Positions 46,041 to 56,546 of a stretch of DNA of 64,000 nt are shown one piece after another. The stretch is taken from the NCBI GenBank assembly GCA_023362775.1, contig JALMGJ010000005.1, forward strand, positions 43,607,463 through 43,671,462, written 5' to 3'. Every line of letters begins with the position of its first letter. Position 1 is the stretch's first letter. The notes under the pieces were generated by a model that was not told where the DNA came from, did not search any database, and was given only the letters and a program-made list of their open reading frames with translations. This DNA comes from Charina bottae. Its lineage: Eukaryota > Chordata > Lepidosauria > Squamata > Charinaidae. The position numbers and the translations under genes were made by a program.

Positions 46041-46318
46041 GGAAAGGAATGGTAGGGCTCAAAGCTACCAAACGATTGACCTTCTGTCCTGTACTGGGTG
46101 TCTTCTGCCATTTTATCTTCCTTCCTCCATGATCCCACTTTATCTTTTCATAGGATTTTTAAAACTGCCTCCCCCTTTTACATCTTCGGCCTCTCAAATG
46201 GGCCTTTTGCACATTACAGATCGAGTAACACTGCCTCTTCTAGAGGGAATAATTCCTATTGAATTTCTCGGGGCTTATTTTTGAGTGGATGTGGAGGATT
46301 ATGCCCCACTGCATTGCT
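46041..46318. other. Intergenic DNA
   Basis: No recognisable feature. Confidence 0.45.
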
Positions 46319-46430
46319 TTTCTCCAGCCTTTCCCAAATCTGACACCCTCCAAATCTGCTGTGGCTCCAGTTCCCAAAATTCCCAGACAGCTTGGGCATT
46401 TGAGGAATTGTAGTCCTAACCCATCTGGGG
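46319..46430. mobile_element. Second hAT-like family fragment
   Basis: CTCCAGCCTTTCCCAAATCT, then CCCAAAATTCCCAGACAGCT and GGAATTGTAGTCCTAACCCA, are the left arm, centre and right arm of a common sauropsid palindromic element in which both arms carry the complementary text of ACTACAATTCCC type. Diverged; no target duplication seen. Confidence 0.55.
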
Positions 46431-46559
46431 GGGAAGAGTTTCTTCCCCCTTTCCTCCCCAACCTAGCTCCAGACCTTTTTAAAAAGGGGGTGAACCCCCT
46501 AAACATCCCCCCTCCTTTTCTGAAGAGCGTTTGAGGGTCTGGGCTGTGTAAACTATTTC
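46431..46559. other. C/G-rich linker
   Basis: C- and G-rich runs without a recognised element. Confidence 0.4.
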
Positions 46560-46900
46560 CCCCCATATCTATGGATTCAAAGGGTAACAGTGTAATTAAA
46601 ACCAGATAATTAATGAGACAATATTCCTACAGCTTACATCTTTAATGAACAAAACCCTTCAGGGCAGTGTGCTCTTCCAGGCTCATTAAAGAGAATAAAG
46701 TTGTGAGGCTTATATACTTCCCAGTGTGTTAATAATAACCCAGCGAGTGTATGCTTTAACCAAGCATAATAGCTCGGGCCTCCCATATACTCTGAAAGAG
46801 GCTCGCTGAGCGCCGTGGTTTGTGTTTCGCTTTTCCAAGGGCTTAAATATTTTAAATGCAAAGTAGGACACGTGGAATCTTAATCGCTACCCACAAAAAT
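46560..46900. promoter_or_regulatory. Candidate enhancer (conserved noncoding element)
   Basis: Repeat-free block of about 340 bp with GTAATTAAAACCAG near 46591, CAGATAATTAATGAG near 46604, TCTTTAATGAAC near 46639 and GGGCTTAAATATTTTAAATG near 46839. Homeodomain-type cores are frequent. Function inferred. Confidence 0.5.
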
Positions 46901-47459
46901 CATAAAACGAAAAAAAGAAGAAAAAAGTCGAGAGAGACTTCGCGGAGGAAAATTCTCCAGGCAACTGAGTCCACAATCAAACTTCCTAGTTCGAAATGAA
47001 ATAGCTGAGACTTCAGAACAGGCTGGTGGTTGAAGCAAAGTTTCCCAACCAACCTCTCATTCCGAGTGTCACTGACTTCGCGATTCCTCACCCGCCCGCC
47101 TCCTTTTATTAATTTGGCTTCTACTGAGATCCCGAGAAAAGAACAGCCCTTAAACTTGAAAAGGCGGAGAAATATACGCCCCGCGCAATACACTCGCTGG
47201 GTTGGCTCCATGCAGTCAAAAGATGCTTTCTTTCTCCATCTTCTTTTCTTCCACCACCCTCCCCCGCCCCGCCAATCCCGAGGTAATATTTCCTTTTTAG
47301 TGTATCGCAAGCTTCTAACTCAAATGGTTATTGCTTCCCATTTTTAAAGTTTACTTAGCAAAAGGCCCGGCTAACGTGAGCTGTTTTGGCAAGAGGCGCG
47401 GGGGCTTCGCCTTCAGCGCTGCAGCGCAAATCGTGGAGGGGAGGGAGCGGGCTTTTAGG
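46901..47459. other. Mixed DNA between candidate enhancers
   Basis: An A-rich stretch near 46907-46925 and CpG patches near 47170 and 47390. It may be regulatory; no specific site is supported. Confidence 0.35.
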
Positions 47460-47645
47460 GATGAGTTATATTGCAATCAACTTAGTAAATCTGCATGCAG
47501 AAAAGGATGCTAATTAGTCTTAATAGTCTACCAATATGCCCCAAGACTGGAGACACAACAAACGTAAATCTGCTACCGATAAATATTTTTAATTGTTAAA
47601 TTTACTGGAAAGAAAGTTTTATTTGCCTTGGCAAGACCACGTGAT
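47460..47645. promoter_or_regulatory. Candidate enhancer with homeodomain sites and E-box
   Basis: ATATTGCAATCAACTTAG near 47468, GCTAATTAGTCTTAATAG near 47509, ATTTTTAATTGTTAAATTTA near 47584 and a CACGTG E-box at 47638-47643. Repeat-free and AT-rich beside CpG-rich DNA. Function inferred. Confidence 0.5.
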
Positions 47646-47989
47646 GTGAGAAAGCCAGGGGGAGGAAGAGGAGAAGAGAAAGGCGAGACGTGGCGGGGGG
47701 GGGGGGTGAGTCCGAGAGAGTAGGGCTGCAGTGCCACGCTCTCTTCCTAGGGAGAAGGCCTCTCGTAACTGGACGGCTTGCTCCCGGGGAAGCCGGTGGT
47801 ACAGAATCCCAGGGAACCCCAGCCGCTTCGCAATAAGCCTGGATAGGATCGGTCTGCGGAGAAGCTAGTCGAGAGGGGATCACCCAGCGCCCTCTCGCCG
47901 CGTTTCTTTGCCCCGAGAGGGCCAGTATCTCCCCCCGCTCCTCCATTCCAATCAGCAAAGCGAAAACTAGCAAACGCGCAGGCACCCTA
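47646..47989. other. CpG-enriched DNA with G12 tract
   Basis: G12 at 47695-47706. Overlapping frames are compositional. Confidence 0.45.
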
Positions 47990-48130
47990 AGCGAGCGCTT
48001 GGCAAAATTAGTGATGTATCACGTTAATTACCAATGTGATTTTCAAATGGTTGCAGGCAGGCCCAAGGAAAATTAATGGAAATCCAAATTCTAATTATGT
48101 GGCGGTTGTTAAAGAATTAAACTAAATACT
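47990..48130. promoter_or_regulatory. Candidate enhancer (short conserved noncoding element)
   Basis: About 140 bp of AT-rich DNA between CpG-rich flanks, with CACGTTAATTACCAATG near 48019, GAAAATTAATGGAAATCC near 48067 and AATTCTAATTATGTGG near 48086: three homeodomain-type cores in 90 bp. Function inferred. Confidence 0.5.
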
Positions 48131-48600
48131 CTGGGTGGATATGGCGGGCGGGCGGGCGAGCGAAGGAGCAGAGGCGCCTTTCCGCAGAAGGAAGCTCCCC
48201 CCGCGCGCGGCCCTGCGCCCGAGAGAAAGAGGCGCGCGCACCTGGCAGGCGATTTCCGCGTCCTTTGGCGGCGAGTCGAGGGCCCCTTTCCAGCGTCGGA
48301 GAAGCGAGATCAACGCCTCCAGGCGGGACGAGAAGCGTCACTTGGAGGAGGTCTTTGCTTGTTTATTGGCGCTTCCCAGGTTGGCATTTGAGAGGATTGG
48401 GATCTAGGGAGAGGAATCCCTCAGCTGGGCAAACTGGGCCTTTGGATCTGAGCAGCCCAGGAAGAGGGCTTTCGCCGGACTGGAAGCCTGGCCAAGGAGC
48501 CCAGCACCCCGGCGCCTCTACGGGGCGTGCCGCGCGCTTTCCCCTTCGCTCGGCGAGGAAAGGAAAACGCGTGCTAAAGGAATAGGGGGCGCTTGACATG
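48131..48600. promoter_or_regulatory. CpG island 4
   Basis: Dense CpG DNA with a GGCGGGCGGGCGGGCGAGCG run near 48144. Could be a promoter of a noncoding transcript or a polycomb-type island. Confidence 0.6.
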
Positions 48601-48662
48601 CGCAACGCTTAGGATTCGTTTTGGGGGAATCCAAAATTGTATAGAACAGGAATCCTGGGATT

Positions 48663-48812
48663 GTATAGAACAGGGTTTCTCATCCTTAGTAACTTTAAGA
48701 TGTGTGGACTTCAACTCCCAGAATTCCCCAGCCAGCAAGCTGGCTGGGGAATTCTGGGAGTTGAAGTCCACACATCTTAATGTTGCTAAGGTTGAGAAAC
48801 ACTGGTATAGAA
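48663..48812. mobile_element. hAT-like palindromic element, copy 5, with perfect 8-bp target duplication
   Basis: The element 48671-48804 starts CAGGGTTTCTCATCC and ends GGTTGAGAAACACTG, with long complementary arms meeting at CCAGCAAGCTGG. Identical 8-mers GTATAGAA flank it at 48663-48670 and 48805-48812. The same 8-mer also occurs just upstream near 48639. Confidence 0.93.
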
Positions 48813-49688
48813 TTAGGATTGAAAGGACGGAAGGCAAATGGAAACTCATGATGGGCAGAAAATATAGGAACTGGAGCTACAGGGGGGCCAGCAGCAATGC
48901 CCTGCTGATGTGTGGTCTGAGTCTGCAAATGCCAGCTTTGCGTTCCTGAGGACTAGAAACTTACACAAAGTGCCCATACATTGCCAGGACAAAATTTGCA
49001 TAACTCTAGGGTTGAGGTTACTGCCTTGTAATCTGAATTTAAAAGATGTCTCCCATTAAAGATAAATAATTTGTAACCATTGAATTATGTTACCATGAAT
49101 CAGCAAGTGAGCTATATAGAGTATTCCTTTCTGATACAATCCTTTTTTAAAAAAAATCCTCTAGATTTCATCTGGATAAATAGGCTTTGACCAAATATTC
49201 AGCAGTAGTGAGCAGGAAATAAAATGTTAATGAAAAACAGGCCCACTAATCAATTTTTTTTAAATACAACTTTGGTCTGGCAAGTCCTAATTTTTTAATG
49301 CCTTTCTATAATCAGGTGGAGGCAAACAGCCACCCACAGGATGTCTAATTAAACAGGATTAGGAGGTAACGTCATTGTCTTGTTCCAAAGGTCTTCTATT
49401 TTCCTTGGAGCTGGAAATGAGATTTGGTCATGCACCACTAAGACAGCCAACCCTTACAGGCGCTGGATAGTTACACAAACACTTTTTTTAAAGAGACAAT
49501 TCAGCATCTGCTAAATAACACACAATATAGAGCAAAGAGATAGTTTTAACCTAGTGCTTTCCAGATGCTTTTCAGTCAGGACTCCAATTCCCATCATCTC
49601 AGCCATCATCACCAAATGGACCTGCTACCTGGGAGAGAGAGGAGTTGCGAAAGTTTGGAATATACTAGGCTGGAAAATTTTGTTGTTG
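48813..49688. other. Intergenic DNA
   Basis: A fragment near 49550-49610 (CTTTCCAGATGCTTTTCAG with CCAATTCCCATCATCTCAGC) may belong to the second hAT-like family. No gene is supported. Confidence 0.4.
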
Positions 49689-49900
49689 TTTGGTGTAGTG
49701 GTAGGCATCAAGCTAAAAACCAGGAGCCTGTGAGTTCTAGTCCTGCCTTAGACACAGTGCCAGCTGGGTGATTTTGGGCCAGTCACTCTCTCTCAGCCCT
49801 AGAAAGGAGGCAATGGCAAATCACTTCCGAAAAACCTTGGCAAGAAAACTGCAGGGACTTGTCAAAGCAGGTGCCAGGATTCAAAAACTGACCCAAAGGT
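49689..49900 (+). mobile_element. tRNA-derived SINE, copy 2
   Basis: TTTGGTGTAGTGGTAGGCAT (A-box) and GTGAGTTCTAGTCCTGCC (B-box), then GGGCCAGTCACTCTCTCTC and AAGAAAACTGCAGGGACTTG. Same family as the 2.06 and 50.3 kb copies. The 5' end is slightly truncated and a G-rich tract follows, obscuring any duplication. Confidence 0.85.
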
Positions 49901-50296
49901 AGGGGGGGGCGGGGGGGGGAAGGGGAGAGGAGGCTAGAAAATGCAGGGATAATTTCCAAAAAGGAAATTGGATGTCCATGTGAATAACCCAGAACATGTT
50001 GATGAAGTTATTTGAAGACCTTTTGTCACTAGTGCCTTCTGCGTGTCACGGTCTTTCAAGAGTTCACCAACACTCCTTTTGCCAAGATTTTTCAGCCCCA
50101 CTATGCTGGAGCATAGAGAATGTAGCCTTAGAATGAAGAATAGGCATCTGGTTCAAAGCAAAGCTCCTCAAAGGTAATTGGATAACCCCCAGCAAGCTGT
50201 TAGTTTCAGCTTAACCTAAATTTGACAATTGGCATGGAGGAATCAGATAAACTCCTGCTCACTATCCAGAGTTTTTCAGAGAAAGGATGGGTTTAT
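49901..50296. other. Intergenic DNA with G-rich tract
   Basis: GGGGGGGGCGGGGGGGGAAG-type sequence occupies about 49902-49925. Nothing else is recognised. Confidence 0.45.
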
Positions 50297-50528
50297 ACAT
50301 AAATAGCCAGTTTGGTGTAGTGGTTAAGGCACTGGGCTAGAAACCGGGAGACCATGAGTTCTAGTCCCGCTTTCGGCACAAAGCCAGCTGGGTGATCTTG
50401 GGCCAGTCATTCTCTCTGAGCCCTTGGAAGAAGGCAATGGCGAGCCACTTGCCAAGAAAACTGCAGGACTTGTCCAGGCATTCTCCAAGAATCTGACATG
50501 ATTGAATGGATTAAAAAGAAACATAAAT
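50297..50528 (+). mobile_element. tRNA-derived SINE, copy 3, with short target duplication
   Basis: The body 50305-50520 starts AGCCAGTTTGGTGTAGTGG, with the B-box-like GAGTTCTAGTCCCGC and GGGCCAGTCATTCTCTCTG. Direct repeats ACATAAAT at 50297-50304 and 50521-50528 flank it. Confidence 0.88.
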
Positions 50529-51043
50529 TCAGCACTGGCTCTAGATTCAAATGGTTGCAATCAGATGTAAGATCATCCTTATCTGTCACCCGGGGGGGGG
50601 GGTGCTATGCTATGCTATTTCCTAAATACTTGAGAAGAAAGATGAAAAAGTGACCCAAAGGTGACTCCATTGTGACTTGAGGCTGTAATCCAATGTGCAT
50701 ACTTTCTTTGTTATAAATCCCATTAACTGAATGGGATTCACATAAGAGTAACCCTGCATAATATTGCAGTGCAAGCTTACTCAAATCTCTGCTACCCAGT
50801 GATGGCCTAAGACAGGGCATGTGAGGCCATCTATTATCTATGAGGATTCGGTGCTGCAGCAAAGTTGGAATTCAACATATTTCAAGCTGTTTGGTTCCTT
50901 ATCATTCACATTTGAGGCTCCAGTCTATCATGGAAAGATGAATGGAGCATTCTTCTTTCAGGTGGAGAAGAATGGAGAATGAGAATTTCAGAACTGAGCG
51001 CTGAAGGCTACCCCATGTGTGCATACACACAACACACGTGTCA
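50529..51043. other. Intergenic DNA with G11 tract and repeat fragment
   Basis: G11 at 50592-50602. CCAATGTGCATACTTTC and GAATGGGATTCACATAAGAG near 50690-50750 belong to the common reptile module seen at 18.9 kb. Confidence 0.4.
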
Positions 51044-51200
51044 CCAGTGCTGGCTCAAGGGCAATAGATGGTGCTCCTAGGCCACATTGACTGATGGCGC
51101 CCCCTCCCGCCGATGCAAAGGTTTGCATTTTTAGAATGATTCAGAAGGAGGGGCGGCATGGCACCCCCTAAGCTTTGGCGCCCTCAAGACGGCCCTACTT
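51044..51200. mobile_element. Possible DNA-transposon remnant with terminal inverted repeats
   Basis: The left end CAGTGCTGGCTCAAGGGC and the complement of the right end (TAGGGCCGTCTTGAGGGCGC) are related inverted sequences, and GGCGCCCCCTCCCGCC lies inside. This resembles a common reptile nonautonomous element. Family and duplication are unclear. Confidence 0.45.
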
Positions 51201-51703
51201 AGCACCCCCCACAACCACCCATCATGCTCTCCAGCAGCCAGAAAGCACTTTTGCAATGGAAAAAGAGCTTTGGCAGCATGAGAGTGTAAGCCCCCTGGCA
51301 GCTTGCCAGAAGAACATGATATAGAACATCCAAGCTAAGTATTTGGATTTAAGCTCCTTTGGTGCAATTGTTTTCAATGGAGTTCACAGAGCCTTTCCTT
51401 TTAAAGCACATTATCCACTGTGGCAGAGAAGACAGAAGGGAGGGGAGGGTCACTGGAACCTGATCTCCACAGCTGCAGTGATTGCTGAATGCAAGATAAT
51501 TCCACTAACATGCAGGGCGTATGTTCAGCCCAAGCAGATTTTCTCAAGTGACTCATCATGGCACATGTTTTTCTTCTCACACAACTGTCTCACATCACAC
51601 AAGCTCAATTTATTCAGAAAGAGTTGATGGGCTAAAGTGCTCTAAAAAGTAGTGTGAAATGGCATTCTTATCTGGTTAGGGTAGGCCCCTGGGTGGGTGG
51701 GTT
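51201..51703. other. Intergenic DNA
   Basis: No recognisable feature. Confidence 0.45.
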
Positions 51704-51800
51704 ATTTGTTTGTTTGTTTGTTTGTTTGTTTATTTATTTATTTTCCCGCCTTTATTATTTTTATAAATAACTCAAGGCGGCGAACATACCTAATACTCCT
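51704..51800. repeat. (TTTG)n/(TTTA)n tract with repeat tail fragment
   Basis: TTTG and TTTA tetranucleotides (51704-51745) run into TTTTCCCGCCTTTATTATTT and AACTCAAGGCGGCGAACATA, the antisense form of the common squamate L2/SINE tail. Confidence 0.7.
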
Positions 51801-51920
51801 TCCTCCTCCTATAACAAAATGGTCAGGTTTCTGCAACTTTGGATATGGGTTCCTTTTTCTTTTGACACTGAGTGCCTGAGATAGGATCTTCATAAGAAAT
51901 ATTGGGTTGCCCAAGCAGGA
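51801..51920. other. Intergenic DNA
   Basis: No recognisable feature. Confidence 0.4.
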
Positions 51921-52893
51921 TCCTAGAATTGGAAGGGGGATTTTAGGGTGCCAATTCCAACCACCTTGCTCAGAGCAGGAATCCAGGTTAAAGCATTCCT
52001 TACAGATGGCTGTCTAGCTTCCAGTTAAAAGATCCATTGAAGGGAGCCCACCAGGTTTCTGGATAGTTGGCTCCACCATCAAACTGTTTTTACAGTTAGG
52101 AGTTCTTTCTAATCAGAATTTGCCTTCCTGTAACTCAAATCTATCATTCTGTCATAAACTCTGGATATCTCCTGTGAGACATCCTTTCAGATATGTGACG
52201 AGTGCTATCATAATCCCACTCAGTCACCTGTTCTCAAGGCTGTTTCCCAGCCCCTTCAATCTCTCTTCATAGAACTTTCTAGTAGTTCCTTATAATCCAT
52301 ATTGCCCTTCTCTGAAGTAGCATCTCTGAATCCTTCTTGAAATAATAGACCCAATGCTCAAAGCAGGATCTGACCAATGCAGAATAAAATAAACCTATCA
52401 TTTCCCATGATTTGGAAATTGTATTTAAATTGATGGAGTCTAAAATGGCATTTGCTTCTTTTGCACACCACTGACTTATATTCAGTTTGTAGTCAACTGC
52501 TATTTCAAGAGCTTTTTACAGTAGTGTTTCCAGCCAGATATCCTCCATTCTAGATCTGTGCATTTCATTTCTGAATCCTAAGTAATTAACTTTGCATTTG
52601 GGTTTGTTAGATTCCAATCTGTTATTTTCAATCAATTTGTCTAACCTATCCAGATCATTCTGAGTTTTATTTCAGTTTGCTACCACATTAGCTATCCCAC
52701 TCAATTTTGTCATTTGCAAATCTGATAAGCACACCCTTCATCTCCTCACTTAAGTCATTAATAAAAATGTTGAAGCACACAGAGCCCATGGCACTTAATA
52801 CTTCACTCCAATTTGATGAGGAACCATTGATGAACATGGTTTGAGGAAAAATTTTGAACCATCTACATGTCCACTTAATTGTCATGCCACCCA
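51921..52893 (-). mobile_element. CR1 LINE remnant, 5'-truncated (reverse transcriptase and 3' end)
   Basis: On the minus strand, translation of 52885-52688 gives SSNWSEVLS...GSVCFNIFINDL...IRFANDK. This aligns with the CR1 reverse-transcriptase motif GSVLGP-LFNIFINDL and the catalytic FADD block (here FAND). Downstream on the same strand follow the CR1 C-terminal region and the 3' end, which on the plus strand opens TCCTAGAATTGGAAGG. Stops and small deletions make it inactive. It is 5'-truncated within the RT domain, as usual for CR1. Confidence 0.85.
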
Positions 52894-53639
52894 GTACACA
52901 CTTAACTAAATTAAGTAGTAATTCAGCTACTAGGATAAAGAAGTGGCTACTTGACTAATATTAAGTAGGTAATGTCCCTGACTTCCCAGCTATGGTCAGT
53001 CTGTCTGTCCCACTTACACATACACACACTCTCTTACGATGAGCACTGTATCCCTTATGCCACAATCTTTGCACAATCTTGCTTCTTGTACAACTCCCAT
53101 AACTCCCAGAAGATTGCATTCCAACACATCCGTGGGGATGCCAGACTGAAAGACTGCTCTGGGCCTACACACACTTACATTCCTGTGAGTGCAAGCCTTA
53201 CCTTTTCACAACGCTTTTGTGTGATGTATCACTTGTATATTTTTAAGTGCTGAATATCCAAATCTGTGTTGTCATCTCTTACAGCATTCTCCGCATGGTG
53301 GAACTGGATAACAGACGACAGGAGCTCAGCCCCACTGCCTCCCCCAGAAAAAAATGCTTATTGAATAAGGTGGATTTCCTTTGGGTGGTTTAACTCCTCC
53401 TTCACTGTTTATAAAGTAGATCACTGTGACAGGTGCAGCAGGCTATAGCTCGCATTCCCCCCATATATTGTAGCCCCAAACATCATTAATACTAATAAAA
53501 TATCACTATGGAAACCAGTACATCTAAACAGACTTGGGGTAGTGACCCTTGAAAAAGGCAGGATCCTGCAGCTCCAGCCAGACATGAATCATTTTTCTCT
53601 GCATACTTTATAGGAATTACCAGTGATATGCAAGGCTGT
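52894..53639. other. Intergenic DNA
   Basis: No supported gene or repeat. Confidence 0.45.
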
Positions 53640-53920
53640 CATTGCCAAGCACATCTATGGATCTGCAAGTCATTTCCATAAATCAGAAGCACTGGGTCCA
53701 GCAGAGAGGAGAGCCCTAAGAATATGATGGAACTCTTTTTGAACATATAATGAAGTGTTCCAGAGGCTGCAGTTATTTTTCTGCTTGTTAAGGGTTTTTT
53801 TTTTCCTTTTGCAGCTTTTGAATTTGATTTTAAATTAAAATGTCGCCAAAAGAATGTTTTATTGGTGATCACTGTTATGATAAATTTATGCCTCAATAAT
53901 TACTTTTCACACAGTATTGA
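53640..53920. promoter_or_regulatory. Possible conserved noncoding element
   Basis: Repeat-free, AT-rich block with TTTGATTTTAAATTAAAATG near 53823 and TTATGCCTCAATAATTACTT near 53887. Regulatory role inferred from composition. Confidence 0.35.
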
Positions 53921-54339
53921 TCTCGGCTGGCCCGTTCTTGGCACTCCCTCCCTGTCTCTCTCTATAAGCGTGCCTGTGTGTTTGAGAGAGAGAGGGGGAA
54001 AGAAAGAGATTGGCTTAGCAGAACGTTAAACAAGCTTTTTAAAAATTTAGGACAAGTGGATCTCAAGAGATGGATTGATTCAAAACAAACAGGTGTTAAA
54101 TGATAGTTAACCAGAGGCTGCAAGAATTTACTTCTCTTCTTGCATGAAGAAAAATAACTTTCAGTTCTATCTTTACAGACAGTATAAAATAAAATAAAAA
54201 TCAAAACTGCATATAGATACTTATCATCTTAAGGCAGAAAAACTGAGGACCATTTGAGGGCTAATAGAGGAAAAGACAATTCCCTACTGCCTGTATAGAT
54301 GTGTTAATTGATAGATTCAACCATCTAGCCTATCATTCA
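53921..54339. other. Intergenic DNA with GA-rich patch
   Basis: GAGAGAGAGAGGGGGAAAGA near 53983-54008. Nothing else is recognised. Confidence 0.4.
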
Positions 54340-54780
54340 AAACAATAATCTAATGACTGTTTAGTTGGTTTGATTAAGATAGACCTGCTATCCAGAGTCA
54401 TTAAAATCAATAAGAGTTTAAACATTTATTTCAGCATGATATGGATTGTATTGTAGTTTATTCATCAAATGTTAAAATATTGGATTTTAAAATTAGATTT
54501 CAACTGGAGTAGCTGGCTGGGGCTTCTGTGAGAGAATTTTCATACTGATGGCGCTGTAAACAAAGTGCATGTTTATCTATTCAGAATGCAGTGAACATGC
54601 TACTCTAGATGACAAATGAGTTTTTTTCTTGTTATTTGATCAAGATAAATGGCTATGCTAAATAGTTCCTAATTATAACCTGTTAAAACTTGCTGTAGCA
54701 TTTAAACTCTCCATTAATTAATTAGCTTAAAGCAATGGTTCTCTAAGTGCAAAGTTAAATGCCTTTGTAAGGGAGTATGG
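54340..54780. promoter_or_regulatory. Candidate enhancer (conserved noncoding element)
   Basis: About 440 bp with no recognised repeat and almost no CpG. Frequent homeodomain and SOX/FOX-like cores occur: AAAACAATAATCTAATG near 54339, GGCGCTGTAAACAAAGTGC near 54551, TTATTTGATCAAGATAAATG near 54632 and CCATTAATTAATTAGCTTAA near 54711. It resembles deeply conserved developmental enhancers. Function and conservation are inferred. Confidence 0.5.
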
Positions 54781-56179
54781 ACAGTTGCCAGAAGTTAAAG
54801 GGAACCATGCATTTGTTCTCCCTGGGGCTTCTCCATTTGAAAAGGTGGCCCCCTTTCTTAGTCACTTCAGATTTGCTCTCTGCCAGATTCTTCTGTCTAC
54901 AGGGTCAAGTGACCAGACTTCTCAAGGTCAGCGTCTCCAAAAACATTTGCTGAATTTTATCCAACAACAGGTACTATACTTTCTGTTTACTCTGCCATAC
55001 ACATGCATACATCTACACTCCTTGGCCTGTGAATACTTCTCACATAACCATACGATTAAAAGATGGTCTAACAATTAATTAACTGCTTAATTAAGAGACT
55101 GTTGATGATAGATAGTGTCAACCATATTCCCTGCTCTTTGCAAACACTTTTGAAGATCAAGGATTTACTACACAAAAGAAATGCATGGTTTTGTCAGGCC
55201 TGCAGCATTGTACTGGCTGTTACTGACTGTTGATAGAAAGAATATAAGAAAATAATGTGGTCAAGATTTTTTATTTTAATTATACTGTACACATATATTA
55301 GGGCTGTGAACATTTCAGAAATGATTTGGAAGAAGTGTTTTGGAACTTGCACATGCTTGTTTTAAAGCAGCCTGGCATTTTTACTCTTCTATGAACTCAT
55401 AAAGAGGATGCTGCTGCTTTAAAAGTTGCATTAATTTTAATGAATGGACTCCTTAAAGTAGAGTGTCTTGTTTCATGCTCATGGAAGACTGAAAAGAGTT
55501 GGGCTCCTTAATGAAGTGCAGAGAGGTGCTATGCTAACCTTAACCCTAACCCCACTAATTATTCAATGAGTTAACATGGCTAAAAGGATCAGAACATATT
55601 TTCTTTCTTCCACTCCCCACCCCACTGTGTTGCCTACATGCATTTTAATAGCCATGTATTATCTTGTATATTGCTGATTTCTTCTATCCAATAAAGTAGT
55701 TTCTTCTTTAATTTGTTGTATTATATATGCAAAATAATTGACTATATGTATCAAGAAAGGTGGATCACGCAGAGGAACATTTGGGAATGCGAGCAGCATT
55801 AATAGATTGAAAATAATGTAATGTTTACTACATTTGGCCAGAAAACTAAAACTAAAACAAATTAAAAATACCCCATATAAATGTATAATGCCACTGAAGA
55901 TCAGAGTGAATTTGTTATTGCTTTTTGCCAAGAGATCAATGTCTTTTGCATCAGTAGGCCTGATACTGCTGGTTTTCACTTATTCTCCTGGAATATATCT
56001 ATAAAAATGATACACTGATGGAGATTTGAAAGTCATGTATAGTTCTGATGAGTATACTGAGAGTATGGTGAATAAAATATTTTGAAACCGCATCCTACAT
56101 ATGTGATGCATATGCAAGACTATTGATTGATTTGTTACTAGCCAAAATTAGGTCATATCTAATTTAATTAGAGCTTCCT
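54781..56179. other. AT-rich intergenic DNA
   Basis: A short telomere-like stretch (CTTAACCCTAACCCC) lies near 55538-55553. No supported gene. Confidence 0.45.
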
Positions 56180-56187
56180 CAGATATT

Positions 56188-56546
56188 CAGATATTCACAA
56201 GGGGTGTGGTGGCTCAGCGGGTAAGACGCCAGGCTTGTTGATCGGAAAATCGCGGGTTCAGAGGTTCGAATCCCTAGCCCCGCGTGATGGAGTGAGCTCC
56301 CACATTCGCCCCAGCTCTTGCCAACCTAGCAATTCGAAAGCATGCAAATGCAAGTAGATGAATAGGTACCACTTTGGTGGGTGGGTAACAGCGTTCCGCG
56401 TGCATCATACCGGCCACATAATCGCAGAAGCGTCTTCGGACAACGCTGGCTCTTCAGCTAGCAAACGGAGATGAGCACTGGCCCTTAGAGTCAGACACGA
56501 CTGCACAAATGTGCGGGGGGAACCTTTACCTTTTTACAGATATTCA
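56188..56546 (+). mobile_element. Sauria-type tRNA SINE, copy 2, with target duplication
   Basis: The body (about 56198-56536) starts GGGGTGTGGTGGCTCAGCGG, has the B box GGTTCGAATCCC, and ends GGGGGGAACCTTTACC. Direct repeats CAGATATTCA flank it at 56188-56197 and 56537-56546. It is the same family as the copy inside the L2 element at 6.85 kb, in opposite orientation. Confidence 0.93.

Noticed and set aside
45395..46132. 245-codon open frame, longest in the window
   Set aside because: It has no domain or family resemblance, lies in GC-rich DNA and runs through an interspersed inverted repeat at 45.9-46.0 kb. It is best explained by composition.
51921..52893. Active CR1 retrotransposon gene
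   Set aside because: It is 5'-truncated with internal stops and a changed catalytic motif.
55534..55553. Interstitial telomeric repeat
   Set aside because: Only about two CCTAA-type units, too short to separate from chance.
56198..56280. Functional tRNA gene
   Set aside because: The A and B boxes belong to the head of a Sauria SINE flanked by a target duplication; the tRNA fold is not kept.
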